From Gymnogyps californianus (taxonomy: Eukaryota > Chordata > Aves > Accipitriformes > Cathartidae), in assembly GCF_018139145.2 (NCBI RefSeq), contig NC_059478.1, forward strand, positions 4,154,001 to 4,218,000: a stretch of DNA of 64,000 nucleotides, read 5' to 3'. Below, piece after piece: positions 12,601 to 22,800 of this stretch. The notes beneath the pieces were generated by a model, which saw only the letters and a program-made list of their open reading frames with translations, did no database searches and was not told where the DNA came from. The translations under genes were made by a program, and so were the position numbers. Each line of letters starts with the position of its first letter. The first letter of the stretch is position 1.

Positions 12601-14360
12601 GTTTCTCGCAAAAAAACACTTACCAAAGACGTTCTTCACATTCTGCTCGCTTACCAGATAATCCACATATTTACGAATCACCGAAAGGTTAATTTGTCTG
12701 AAATGAAAGGAACCACAGCAACCATAAGTCTCCACTCACAGATATCTTAAACTTAGAGATTAAGAAAACAGAGAGAGACATGTATTTTTGAAGCCTGGCA
12801 GTTGTACACACACAAATTACCCCAAGGTATGATACCTTCAGCATGTGTTTAACATTTCAGGTAACCGTTCAGTTCTGAACTCTTTCTTCCAGTTTCTCTT
12901 CCTCCTGACAAGTAGTTCACTGTTCCAACCTTTTATCTCAATTGGTAATTACTGCAGGCTCATCACAGCAAAAGACTTTTTTGGGGAGATGAGAGAACAA
13001 GAGGCACTCTAACCTTTTTGACTGTTGAAGGAAACAGGAGTCCTCTTCAGAGCAAAGATATTTGTGCAAGTGCTGGCAAATAGTTAAACTATACTTGTAA
13101 CTGCTGGACACAGACCGTGAAATGGCATCTGCTGGATGTGACTTTGACCTCTCTCTCTCTCATTAAAGGATGAGGAAAGCCACAGACTTCCCTGGCAAAC
13201 AGGGAAAATTGAATTCTAGGTTTATCTTCTCTGCAGGACGAACTTATTTTGTTTATCAGTGTATAATATTTCACTGTTGTTTTCGTTTGTCAAACATACA
13301 GACCAACCCTATAGTCTGGAAGTCAATTCTGGGACCTTGACTGGGTTCACATATCACCCAAAATTTCATAGCTGCTTTCACAGAACATATCTTATAAGGG
13401 CCAGGCATTCCAGGCAGCGGGCCCAGATCACTCTCCAAATACCACGCTGCAATAAATTTGAGTAATAATAAAAAATGAAATCGGAAGTAAGTCTCCTTTA
13501 AAGCAAGAAACGAAGCAGTGACTGCAATGCAAATGAGTTCCCTGACTGAGACAGTACCACGCTTTACAGTACTTTTCAAAAGTAAAGGATCACTTTCAGA
13601 GGACTGTACTGGCAAATCTCCACCGTCTCCCTCAGAAACACATACAGATCTTGACACATCCCCCATCAGAGAAGCTCAGGGTCCTTTGCTGACTCCAAAC
13701 AACTCTGTCTTGCAACATCAAGATGCAATAGGGAGGACATCTGTTTACCGTCACTGCTTTGAGGAAGGCTGAATTTCAACTTTCGAGTTGATGTTATTTT
13801 CAGAACTGGGCAGTCCTTGCAATATTTTCTTCTGGTTTAGACTAGTTCCATGGACACATGTATACACATGAATGCATGCATGAGTTAGCTAGGGTAAAGA
13901 AAAGTCTAAAAGGACATCAGTTTTTGACAATTATTTTCTAGCTCTCAAGAGCTCTTTTTAACTAGGGCTGTGATTTTCCTTAACAAACGTGAAAATACTG
14001 CAATACTCTACACATATAACCTTACTATGATTTAATTTGCACCTACAAAAGTAATGGAAAAAGAGATGTGAGACGGATCCAAACTCTCCAAACCCAGACA
14101 TACAGCACTTGCGGGGCAACAGGAAGATGCAGAGGTGAAGGGAACCCACTCGAGTCCTGGTGGGACCAACCTAACAGTTCCCCCATCCCATCAGAGATCT
14201 CATTTAAAACAAAACAAAACTGATCAGTTCCAAATAAGAAAGCAGGAAAATAGGGGTCTAAGGTAACAGTAATCAGTGCAACTTTGACAACTCACCCATC
14301 AGGAGTCATTGGAGTGATTGTAGCAGCTACAAGACCCTGTAACTTCTTCCCGGGTGTCAT
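3613..14360 (-). CDS. NPL: NPL, N-acetylneuraminate lyase (complete coding region, 11 exons)
   Basis: NPL is the cytosolic class I aldolase that splits sialic acid (N-acetylneuraminate) into N-acetylmannosamine and pyruvate. Coding exons on the minus strand: 14360-14296, 12697-12624, 11475-11388, 10260-10203, 10112-10037, 8795-8703, 7887-7739, 7550-7504, 6705-6621, 5194-5155 and 3764-3613. All boundaries are AG/GT and all phases agree: 927 nt, 308 residues plus stop, close to the 320 of human NPL. Family motifs in order: VAATITPM (residues 11-18), GTTGEG (49-54), FYYYHIP (139-145) with the active-site tyrosine, and [10 protein letters not shown] (168-177), where Lys172 is the expected Schiff-base lysine. 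[12 protein letters not shown] lies near the C-terminus. The N-terminus ([11 protein letters not shown]) is one residue shorter than in mammals. The start codon lies just after an acceptor at 14366-14365, so a non-coding first exon in the CpG island near 15 kb is likely. The exon 8 donor reads GTCAGT, which is weak. The introns hold the solo LTR and MIR-like fragments but no other gene I recognise. Confidence 0.96.
5623..6191 (+). mobile_element. Solo LTR of an avian endogenous retrovirus, in an NPL intron
   Basis: 569-bp element beginning TGTCCTGGTTTTGG and ending ACCACGACA, so it has the TG...CA ends of an LTR. It is flanked by AGATT (5618-5622) and AGCTT (6192-6196), a 5-bp target duplication with one mismatch. 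Inside are a TATATAAA box (from about 5886), a G-rich stretch just after it, and a T-rich 3' part. The sequence is of the LTR family with the TGTCCTGGTTT start that is abundant in bird genomes, probably ERVL-like (inference). There are no internal genes, so this is a remnant of LTR-LTR recombination. It is antisense to NPL. Confidence 0.85.
7150..7270 (+). repeat. MIR-like SINE fragment (3' half)
   Basis: Reads like the central to 3' part of MIR: TTAACCTCTCTGGGTTTTGG, then a degenerate 'cctcatctgtaaaatgggga' segment, then GTGAGGATAAAG. It lies in an NPL intron. Matched by eye only. Confidence 0.55.
10895..11085 (+). repeat. MIR-like SINE fragment
   Basis: Contains degenerate MIR landmarks in order: CAGGTTGAATTCC, TCTGCCACTGACTT, TTTAGGGAAGCAC, CACCTCAGCTTCCCC and a terminal GCTCACAGGGCATAAATA. 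Old and diverged; lies in an NPL intron. Confidence 0.55.
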
Positions 14361-14730
14361 TGAGCTGTTTGGGATAGAGAGAGATAAAAATTATTACCAT
14401 CTTTATTTAAGCGTTGTTCAACTTCTGTTAAAAGCAAAACTGGACAGGCAAAGTTCAGAAGAAGTGGACTTTGCAAGGCTGTTAATTTTGGTTAGAGCAA
14501 ATTGTCTTGTTGTTGAAAGAGTGGCTTATCGTGGCCAGCACCATCCCGGGACGGGACTGGGAGCACCACGCGCAGTTACGTTCCAGAGACATCTTCTATT
14601 TTACCCTTCCTTTTCCACGTCCAGGTTGTGGTCTAGCACATACCTGGTAACGCCTGGCGGTCTGGAAGGGACAAGTTTTGCAGAGAACCGGGCTCAAAAC
14701 CCTTCCCCCGAGAAAGGCAGCCTCACGCTG

Positions 14731-14800
14731 ACAGACACACACACACACAGACACACACACAGACACACTCACTCTCTCACACACACTCACACACACACTC
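14731..14800. repeat. (AC)n microsatellite next to the NPL CpG island
   Basis: Interrupted (AC)n tract with AG and CTC interruptions, followed by a run of C. It borders the GC-rich promoter block. Confidence 0.85.
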
Positions 14801-15160
14801 CCCCCCCCCGCCCCGCAGACCGCACCGACCCGCCAGGCCTGCCGTCAGCACCCGGCCGAGCCGAGGGGCCAGCCCGCCCGGGCGGGCTCCGGCCCCGGGG
14901 AGCCCGGGTTGAGGCCGCCCCGCAGGGCAGCGACGCGGCGCCCCCAGACTCTCCCGCCACTCCCCTCACCTCGCCGGCGGCCGGCCCGGCTCCCCAGCGC
15001 CTCAGGGGCGGCCCTCGGCCCGGCCCGGCCCGGCCCGGCCCGGCGGGAGGCGGTGCTGCCCCGGCTTGTCGGTGACTCCTCCGGGCCGAGCCCGCCGCCC
15101 CGCTTCTGCCCCAGCAGGCTCCACGCACCACGTTTCAATGCTGCGATGTGAAAAAGCGGT
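14800..15160 (-). promoter_or_regulatory. CpG island, likely NPL promoter and non-coding first exon
   Basis: Very GC- and CpG-rich block about 450 bp upstream of the acceptor that precedes the NPL start codon. It contains a GGCCC tandem repeat at 15014-15043. The first NPL exon is probably here; the start site and donor were not resolved. Whether it also drives transcription to the right is unknown. Long open frames in this block on both strands are a GC effect. Confidence 0.6.
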
Positions 15161-16219
15161 GAGCCGGAGGGAGGCGGACTGCCGCCGGGCTGAAGGGCGG
15201 AGGAAGCCGGCATCACCTGACAGCTCTCCACAGAAAGCATTTCTTCTTCACACACACACCCCCCCGGCTGCCCTTGGTGACCCGTTAAAACGGCCGCAAT
15301 CCCCGCAGTCTCCCATAACCTACGCTCCACAAGTACTGTTTAAAAGCTAAGGCTCGTTTGGGTTATTAATCGCTATTTGCAAACTTTTAAAAATAAAAAA
15401 TAAATAAATAAACGTTTTAAAATAAATAACCAACAGGGTGGAGAGAGGAGAGAGCTGGCTGCGTGTCTGAGGAGACACCAGGCTCCACCGCACGCTTCGC
15501 TACCTATCGTAGCCAAGACAGACGGCAGCACTGCAGAGCATCAGGGTGGGAGATTTGGGGGGGGTTGGTTAACAGCTCTATGAATTTCAGTGGGGATTTC
15601 TGCCCAGGCACGAGTCACTGTTGAAAAAAAGGGAATATCTTTTTGTTGATGGCTGAAAATAATGAGGGAAGCTTGGCTGCAAACTAGAAGCCTGTTTGTC
15701 TGAAGCGACTCAGGCTCAGCTCCCCTGAGGTTGTCTACCCACGCGCTCCGGAGCTGCATGAGAGAGAGAAGTTCATGCTACTGCTGTGATTAGCAGCATC
15801 AAAATGCCCTCCTGGAGCTGTCTGCTAGAGAGACACATCCACTGCACGGTGCAAGAGAAAGAAAAACACATTTTCTGCAGTTCAGTGCCATTGAGCGAGA
15901 ACCATTTCGAAAGGCTCGGCGTGGTGAGGAAGCCAACACACACTGCCTTGTCATAAAGGGAACAAGCACCAGAGGGCATGTCCAAAGCTGGCGAAGGCCT
16001 GGGAGCTGCAATAAAGAGCATCTCTGATTAAAAGATTATTTTTTTTCCAAACGAATAAGTCAAATTTCATCATTTCTCTGTTCCCAGACAAAAGCAAAGG
16101 TGCAACTGGAGATGAAACTCCAGTTTCATCTGGAAACTAAAACTACGGCTCAGTAATTTAAGGGTAAGCATCAAAATATTATCATTATCGTAAAACAAAA
16201 TCCCATACACCCAAAAAAT
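15160..16219. other. Intergenic, no gene recognised
   Basis: A/T-richer sequence with a short (AAAT)n/(AAAATAAAT) low-complexity stretch near 15,385-15,428. I see no exon with convincing splice sites. Confidence 0.4.
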
Positions 16220-16423
16220 TCAGCATCGTTCCAACTCATCGTACATCTCTGCATTTCTTTTAAGTGACGAATGTGCACATTTCTCCCTCAGGGTCTCAAA
16301 TCTGTACTCAGCATCAAATTTAAAAGTTGTGGCATTGAAGAAATGAGCCAGCCGTTGATCTCTGTGCCTTAGTCCCCCTTTGTAGAGGTCGTATTTAGCT
16401 CTTCTGTTCCTTGCCACGGTTAT
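16220..16423 (-). other. Unrecognised exon-like open frame ending in a stop
   Basis: Minus-strand open frame of 67 codons followed by TGA, starting just after a CTAG that could be an acceptor. The peptide has a coding-like, balanced composition: an RNRRAKYDLYKGGLRHRDQR stretch, then LAHFFNATTFKFDAEYRFE, ending MYDELERC. It contains no early methionine, so it would be the last exon of a gene or a broken copy. The putative acceptor lacks a good pyrimidine tract. I do not recognise the family. It could be chance, a decayed gene or a real avian exon. Confidence 0.25.
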
Positions 16424-17689
16424 CTAGCTGCAAGCTCTGCAGAGAATAATTGTCTCTGATGGACGCCCGCTGTGGTGGGGACCTCCTGTTACTCAGTGCC
16501 TCTATTTTGCAGTTCTTTTACAAATCATCACTATTTGGATAAGAGAAACCCAAACCAACAACATATGAACATATAATGTATGAATCGAAAAACCATGCCA
16601 TAAACCAAAAGCCACGAGATGCATAGAAATGAGAAGTTAAGGGGAAGACCTGCTTCATTTTGGCCCCGCTATGTACACCACCACGACCTGGGTGCAGCTC
16701 ACGTTGTGGGGGCTGCAGGACACCATGAGGACTTCAACAAGGAAAGGCTTCGGCTGCCCGTTTCCTCATCTCCTGCCTGTTTCTTGTTCCACTGTGGTGC
16801 TGGAAGCACTCCCAACGCCAGCGCAGTGTCCTGGCTCTGGGACACGCGGCGTGGGGAGCTGGGAGGATCCATGTTGCTGTGTGAGAAAGGCAAATGGAGG
16901 TCAGGCTATGACAAGCGAGCAGAAAACAATGGCTCATGGGGAGCTAAAACCGCTCCTCGCGTGCAGCCCATGTGGCTCCTGGTTTCTTCTCCGACGTGTG
17001 GTTTTACCAGATGTGTACCATGTGCAGTGCAGAGTCTGGGCCCCGTGGCGGAAAGGCAGCTGTGCACAGCACAATCCTCCTCCGTCCCACCAGAACCGCA
17101 GCTGGTCCGGAATTCAAATCTTCTCCCAGTAGATGTGGCCAGCAGACCACCAGCACCTCCTAGGACAAGGTATTGCCCTGCACAGATTTGCGGCTGACAT
17201 TTAACAGACTCAGAAGAAAAGAGGCTATGAAAGGCCATATAGGGTGCATACGGACTGACCACCAAGACGACATCAATTGGTCTTTCTTGAATACGTCCCA
17301 ATGCCTGCAGCTTGCAGCTCTCCTGTGGGCTTGGTTTGCTTCCTGGGGAAAATCATTTGGGTTTTCCACACCCATCCATAACACAGGTGCAAGAAAACAT
17401 TCTGCCTTCAGTGTGCACTTTCAGATCTTCCATTAGAGCGTGTTTTGAGAGCATCCAGTTCCTGCAGTAGAGAGAACAATCCCCTGTTGTTGTGTGCTCT
17501 GGGAGCACATTTTTCATGTAGTCACATAATAATCTCAGGAGTTTGGGTTTGTGGTATTCCTCCTCCGCTCCAAAATATGCTCACTGTGGGCTGTTCACAC
17601 GCAGAGATCACTTTCTCTGGGGTTTGGCTTTATTAACAGGTTCTCACAAAGCACATGTATTTTTCTTTTCTTTGAGGCTCATCTCGTTC
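16424..17689. other. Intergenic, no gene recognised
   Basis: GC-moderate sequence with several medium open frames on both strands (for example 16,619-17,197 plus). None shows a recognisable domain or a consistent splice structure, so I treat them as chance. Confidence 0.4.
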
Positions 17690-18262
17690 TTCCCGAAATC
17701 CCCTCCTCTCTATGCTCTTCCATCCCTATGGGTAACTTCTCTTTTTCCAGGCTGAACAGTCCCAGCTCTCTCAGCCTCTCCTTGTAATACAGATTCTCCA
17801 ATCCCATGATCATCTTCGGGGCCCTTCACTGGACCCGCTCTAGGAAGTCCGTGTCTTCCCTTTACTGGGGAGCCCAACACTCCAGATACGTCTCACCAGC
17901 GCCGAGCAGAGGGGAAGGATGACCTCCCTCGACCTGCTAGCAACTCTCTGCCTAATGCAGGATACTGCAGGGCCACACTGCTGGCTCACATTCCACTTGC
18001 CCACCAGGACCCCCAGGTCCTCTTCAGCCACGCTGCTTTCCTGCTGGGTGGCCCCCCAGTCTGTACTGGTGCATGGGCTTATTCCTCCTTTGCTGCAGGA
18101 CGTTGCATTTCCCTTTGCTGAAGTTCCCGAGGTTCCTGTCAGTCCATTGCTCCAGCCTGTCAAGGTCCCTCTGCAAACTTGCTGAGGCTGCTCTCTGCTC
18201 CATCATTCAGGTAATTAATGAAGAGGTTAAGCAGTACTGGCCCCAGAAGAACAGTGTATTTC
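17690..18262 (-). mobile_element. CR1 LINE fragment (3' part, 5'-truncated)
   Basis: Read on the minus strand it begins with the familiar CR1 segment CTTAACCTCTTCATTAATTA (18,224-18,205) and runs through the end of ORF2 and the 3' region. That includes CCTGCAGTATCCTGCATTAG and the segment complementary to AGGCTGAACAGTCCCAGCTC. It is 5'-truncated, as most CR1 copies are, and its 5' edge adjoins the tandem array that follows. CR1 is the dominant LINE in birds. Confidence 0.85.
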
Positions 18263-18279
18263 GGGAGGTTCAGAGACAA

Positions 18280-19848
18280 TTCAGTGCTCTGTAGAGCCAT
18301 TTAGAGAAAGTTCAGAAGATTTTCTGAGTATTTTAAGAGAGTTTTAGAGCTCCTTCATGCTGTTGACAGCGTATGAGAGAAGCTTTACAGTAGCTTGAAG
18401 TGGTTTAGAGCTGCTTAGAACAGTGTGTAGGAATTACAGATTGGTCTAGAAGGGTTTTAGAGCCGCTTAGAGCTCTTTAGAGGAATTTTAGAGCTGTGTA
18501 GAGCAGTTTAGAGTTGTACAGTAGAGATTTAGAGGCATTTTAGGTGCATTTAGAGACACATTAGTGCTGCTTATAGCAACATAGAGGAGCTTTAGATCGG
18601 TTTAGAGGTGCTCTGAGGTTTTTAGAAGAGGTTTAGAAGAGGTAAAGGAGTTTACAGTTGTTCAGAGTGCTTTACAGGAGTTTTGGCACACTTTACAGGA
18701 CTTTAGAGCTGCTTAGAACTGTTTATAGGGGTTTTAGAGGAGTTAGATCAATTTAGAGCGGTGTGGAGCTGCTTAGTGCTGTTCAGAGCAGTTTTGGAGG
18801 ACTTCAGAGATGTTTTAGCACTCTTTCTCTAAACAGGAGTTTCAGAACTGCAGAAAGGAGTTCTAGAGCAGTTGCAAGGAGACTGAGAGGGGTTTGAGAT
18901 CTATTTTGAAGCATTTTACTGCTGCTTAAAGCAGCAGTGGAGGAATTTTAGACATTAGTGTTGTTCAGAGGATTTTCAGAGAGGTAGAGTGGAGGTTTTA
19001 GAGGAATTTCTAGCTTCTCACCGTCATTTATAGCTGATTAGAAGAGTTTGAGAGCTGTTCAGCTGGGTTGTAGAGCAGTGTAGTGCATTTTAGAGGTATT
19101 CTGGAGCTGTTTAAAGAAGTCCAGACTGGTTTAGCAGCACCCTAGAGTGTTTTAGAATCAGTTAAATGATTTTAAAAGGTGTAATTTAGGGGGTGTAATA
19201 ATAGCTCTTTGAGAGCTCCTCAGAGGTGTTTTGTAGCTGTCTGCTGGTATTTTAGAGGAGTTTAGAGCACCTCAGAGCATATTCAAGGAGTTCTAGAGAT
19301 CCTTAGAGGAGTTTAAGAGGCCCAAAGGAAAATCAGGGATCTTCAGATTAATATAGAGGAGTTCTAGATAAGATCAGATGAATCTGAAAGCTGCTTAGAG
19401 GAGGTTTAGAAAGATGTTAGTGCAGTTTAGAGGACCCTAGCACTTTTTAAAGGGATATTACAGCTCCTCAGAACGGCTTAGTGTGCTTTTGAGGGGCTTT
19501 GGAGGAATTTGGAGTTATTTTTCAGATCTTTAGAGCTGTTTACAGGTAGTTTAAGGCATTTTAAAGGTGGTAGTAAATTGTTAGAGATGTTTAGAGCCAT
19601 TTAGTGGCAGTTTAGAGCTGATTAGAAGAGTTTTAAGAGTGGTTTGGAGACCACTTAGAGTTGTGTAAATTACATCTGTTTTGAGGCAATTGCCTCACTG
19701 CAGCAATACAGAGGTCCTTACAGCTCTTTAGAGCTGATTAAAGGACTTTTAGAGCAATTTAGAAGAGGTATACAGTGGTTTAGAGCTGCCTAGAAGGGGT
19801 TAAAATCTTACAGTGGTTTAAAGACATTTTGAGAAATTTTAGAGTTGC
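18280..19848. repeat. Degenerate 10-11 bp minisatellite with TTTAGAG core
   Basis: About 1.57 kb in which variants of TTTAGAG (TTTAGAG, TTCAGAG, TGTAGAG, TTTACAG, CTTAGAA) recur every 10-11 bp, joined by 3-5 variable bases, often GCTG, GCAG or GAGT. An example is 18,456-18,515, where the core falls near 18,456, 18,466, 18,476, 18,488, 18,498 and 18,508. That implies roughly 150 units. Units are heavily mutated and no higher-order repeat is obvious. The last clear unit ends in TTTTAGAGTTG just before ordinary sequence at 19,850. There is no sustained open frame. Confidence 0.9.
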
Positions 19849-19859
19849 CCCAGCCCATC

Positions 19860-22800
19860 ACCTCCCCAGTTCAGTGCTGGTTCAGGACTGGGATTGTCTT
19901 CCCACATCTTTCAAAGCCATGATCGCTGTTTCTGAGTCCCCTCACTGCCCCTGTCCCTCTCCCCCAGTCCTTGGGTGAGGGTTTCATGTTTCAGGGCAGT
20001 CTTGACTTACCTTTGGAAGGCATGCCATTAAGAAAATGATGGTAAAGATTCTAAGACTCTCTGATATTTACACTGATAGGGTCCTATGTAATTACCAGAA
20101 GGAAAAAGAACGGTGCTTTAGCCAAAACCAATACGCAAGTTATTCCACAGAGGTTTGAAGGACAGCATAGGTCCAGTTCAGCAGTACTACACAATACAGT
20201 GGATAATTACTAACTAACTCTCTTCATTCCTCCTACGGTCGTCAGCAAATGAATACCTGCACGTCCCCTTACGCTCACGTCCCGAGTGCTAGCGTACCAC
20301 ATGCAATCAGCAGTGCCAATGATGCCTTTGTGAGTTCAGTCTTAAGGACGACAGAAAGAAGAAATGAGTTTACTGTTGCCTTTTCAAATACTTCCTCTCC
20401 TTTATACTCATCTCAAGTGCACGTTTAGTGCCAAATATATCCTTCCAATGGAAAAAAAAAAACAAACCCAAAACATTTAGGAAGGCTTAAATGGCTGTGG
20501 GAATTTATATTCAGGAGAATCTGAATACATGAACTCACGGTCAGGTTCCAAAATGTGCATTGTAAATTTTGGGCAAGGCAGAAGAAGAGTTGAGGCTGTC
20601 TGCAGCTGCAGCGTGCTGTGCAGTGACTGGAGAAATGTCTTCCCACTTACCACTGAAATAAGCAGTAACATGTCACTAGTGCCAAAGCTCAGAGGATAAT
20701 AAGGACACCAGCGAAAACAACAAAAATCAGTTGCTATTTTTCCAAAACAAGTACAGGAATAAAAACATGGTTTTATAGATTTAAGCAATTTTTCTATACG
20801 GAAAAGAAATCAACATGAATTTCAAAAGCTTATCTAAACAACTCCATAAGGTAATTTCAAATAGGGAAGTTATAAACACTTTTTTGTTGCCACGTGTTGA
20901 TTCACGTATCTATTAAGAACTCCATTATTCAAATAACTGCTTTGCTGAGGTAGGTTAACTACTAAAGCCAAAGGCCCTGCAAGTGTCCTCCAGACTTTTT
21001 GGTTGTTGCTGTGTTAACAATTCCAACATTTTCTACACTGACTACAATTTATCACCCCTGTCCTTTACTTCTACTTTCCCCAAATCACACTTCTTTCTAC
21101 CTATACACAGTTTTGACATATGGATTTTCCCATTTCTCACGCTACCGTGACTGCAGTTCTGGTTGGGCATAATTAAACTATAGTTCTGCTTCTGTTTCTC
21201 TCTGCAATAAATAAATGTATCCAGATACAATATTCTTTTAAAGACAGACCCACATCTATTTTCAGAACAAATACGAAGTACTCAAGCCCAGACGATGGCA
21301 GAAATCCGAAAAGACAACACCTGTGAAAGCGATGAAATTCTGTTAAATACCGTCTTGGCTGGCTGGTATTCAGAAGTACATCATCTGAGAAGCTGACGTG
21401 ATGTCATTATATGTACAGCATCTACCTCATTTTCTCTGCTCTAAATCAAAAGGTGCAAAAATCAAAAGAAAACTGACCTCTCAGATTTTAAATCTGAGTT
21501 TTAAACTGTTAAGTTGGATATCAATACTGCCTGGAAGCTTGCCCATTTCACTCTTCTAGAATTGAGCATAACCCGGATTTTCCCGACTTAAGATTTTCTT
21601 AACTGTCCTAACACAGACATTCAGACTGGCATGTCTGCTGCATAAAAGATGTTTAATATGCCAAGATGTTAAGATGCTTAAATGTTTCATCTTCCCATTA
21701 GCAGTTCACTAATAGATACTATATCCAAATGTAAGGCTTTAGAAATAGAACTATCACGGTACACTGGGTCCATTAGTGAGCTAAAGCGACCGTTGGCAAC
21801 CAAGAGAGTTTCAGGGACTTTTGTATTAAAGTAAAACCCACCTCTGAACACAAACAACAGTGCCATCTGCTGCAGAATGCAGCATTGGCTCATCTTGAGA
21901 AAGGAGAGAAAGAGAGACCAGGTTCGTACAGAATCCATCTCTGGAGGCCTTACTTGCATAACCTAAATAACAAAAATGCCCACCGAAACCCCACACCCAC
22001 TACCAAAATCCCCACTGTTAAAAGAGATGGGAGAAGTTCTGATATGATCCGTACTCATGCAACTAAGATCAGGAAGAAGCTTAGGAGACAATCCCTCAGC
22101 TAGGATAACTGATCGATTCGTGCTTAGGTGGTTAGTTGGGTCGACAGGCCAGAAAGAGAACACTTTCCTACAGCCATGCATCGCTAATGCCTGCGTGCCA
22201 ACAAATTCGTGCACGATTAGATTGCAAGGGCTTTGTAATGGATTCCTCATTCTGCTTCACATTATCCAATAGGTACCACAGTGGTCCTCAACTTGTACTG
22301 CTGAAGAGCTATCGCAATAGAGACAACCCTAGCAAGAAGCTCACCATTTTTTCAGTTATCTCTTCATGACTTCTTGGAGAAAGCGGAAAATATTACTATT
22401 TTAGGAGACCATTTTCTTTAACATTTTTCTAAGATACTAGTCCGTATGCTCTGGCCCTGTTTCCATCATCTCTGGACATGTTTTCAGGTCACTGAGACTC
22501 CACAGGGAAACCCTGGCCTCTCTAGGGCAATTTCCGCATACCTGGGTCCTTTTCAGGCTATCCGGGCTGTTCCCATCATCTCAAAATAAGCCTTCAGCAG
22601 AGTCAGGAGCTTAACCCAGGCCCTGGGCAGAGGAGCAGCCTGTCTAGCAGGTGAGATGCAAGAGGCCTTGGGCTGCCGCTGTGGCTGCCAACTACTTCTT
22701 TCTCTGTATCGCTTGAGAGCATCACTTGTGGTACGGATTGTTGGTGATGTCAAATACTGGACTTTCCTATCAGTAAGAAACAATCAGTAAATGCCTGTTG

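Noticed and set aside
14284..15075. 263-codon plus-strand frame across the first NPL coding exon and CpG island
   Set aside because: It is antisense to the NPL exon, then runs through the (AC)n repeat (Thr-His repeats) and GC-rich DNA. A composition artefact.
16619..17197. 192-codon plus-strand frame and overlapping frames
   Set aside because: Several frames are open together on both strands and none has a recognisable domain or splice logic.
17840..18206. Minus-strand open frames over the CR1 copy as host genes
   Set aside because: They are the residual CR1 ORF2 and its shadows, broken and truncated.
18280..19848. TTAGAG array as an interstitial telomere repeat
   Set aside because: Telomere repeats are TTAGGG with a 6-bp period. 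Here the period is 10-11 bp with AGAG cores and variable linkers.
18280..19848. Tandem array as a CRISPR array
   Set aside because: Units are far too short and degenerate, without unique spacers, and the genome is eukaryotic.
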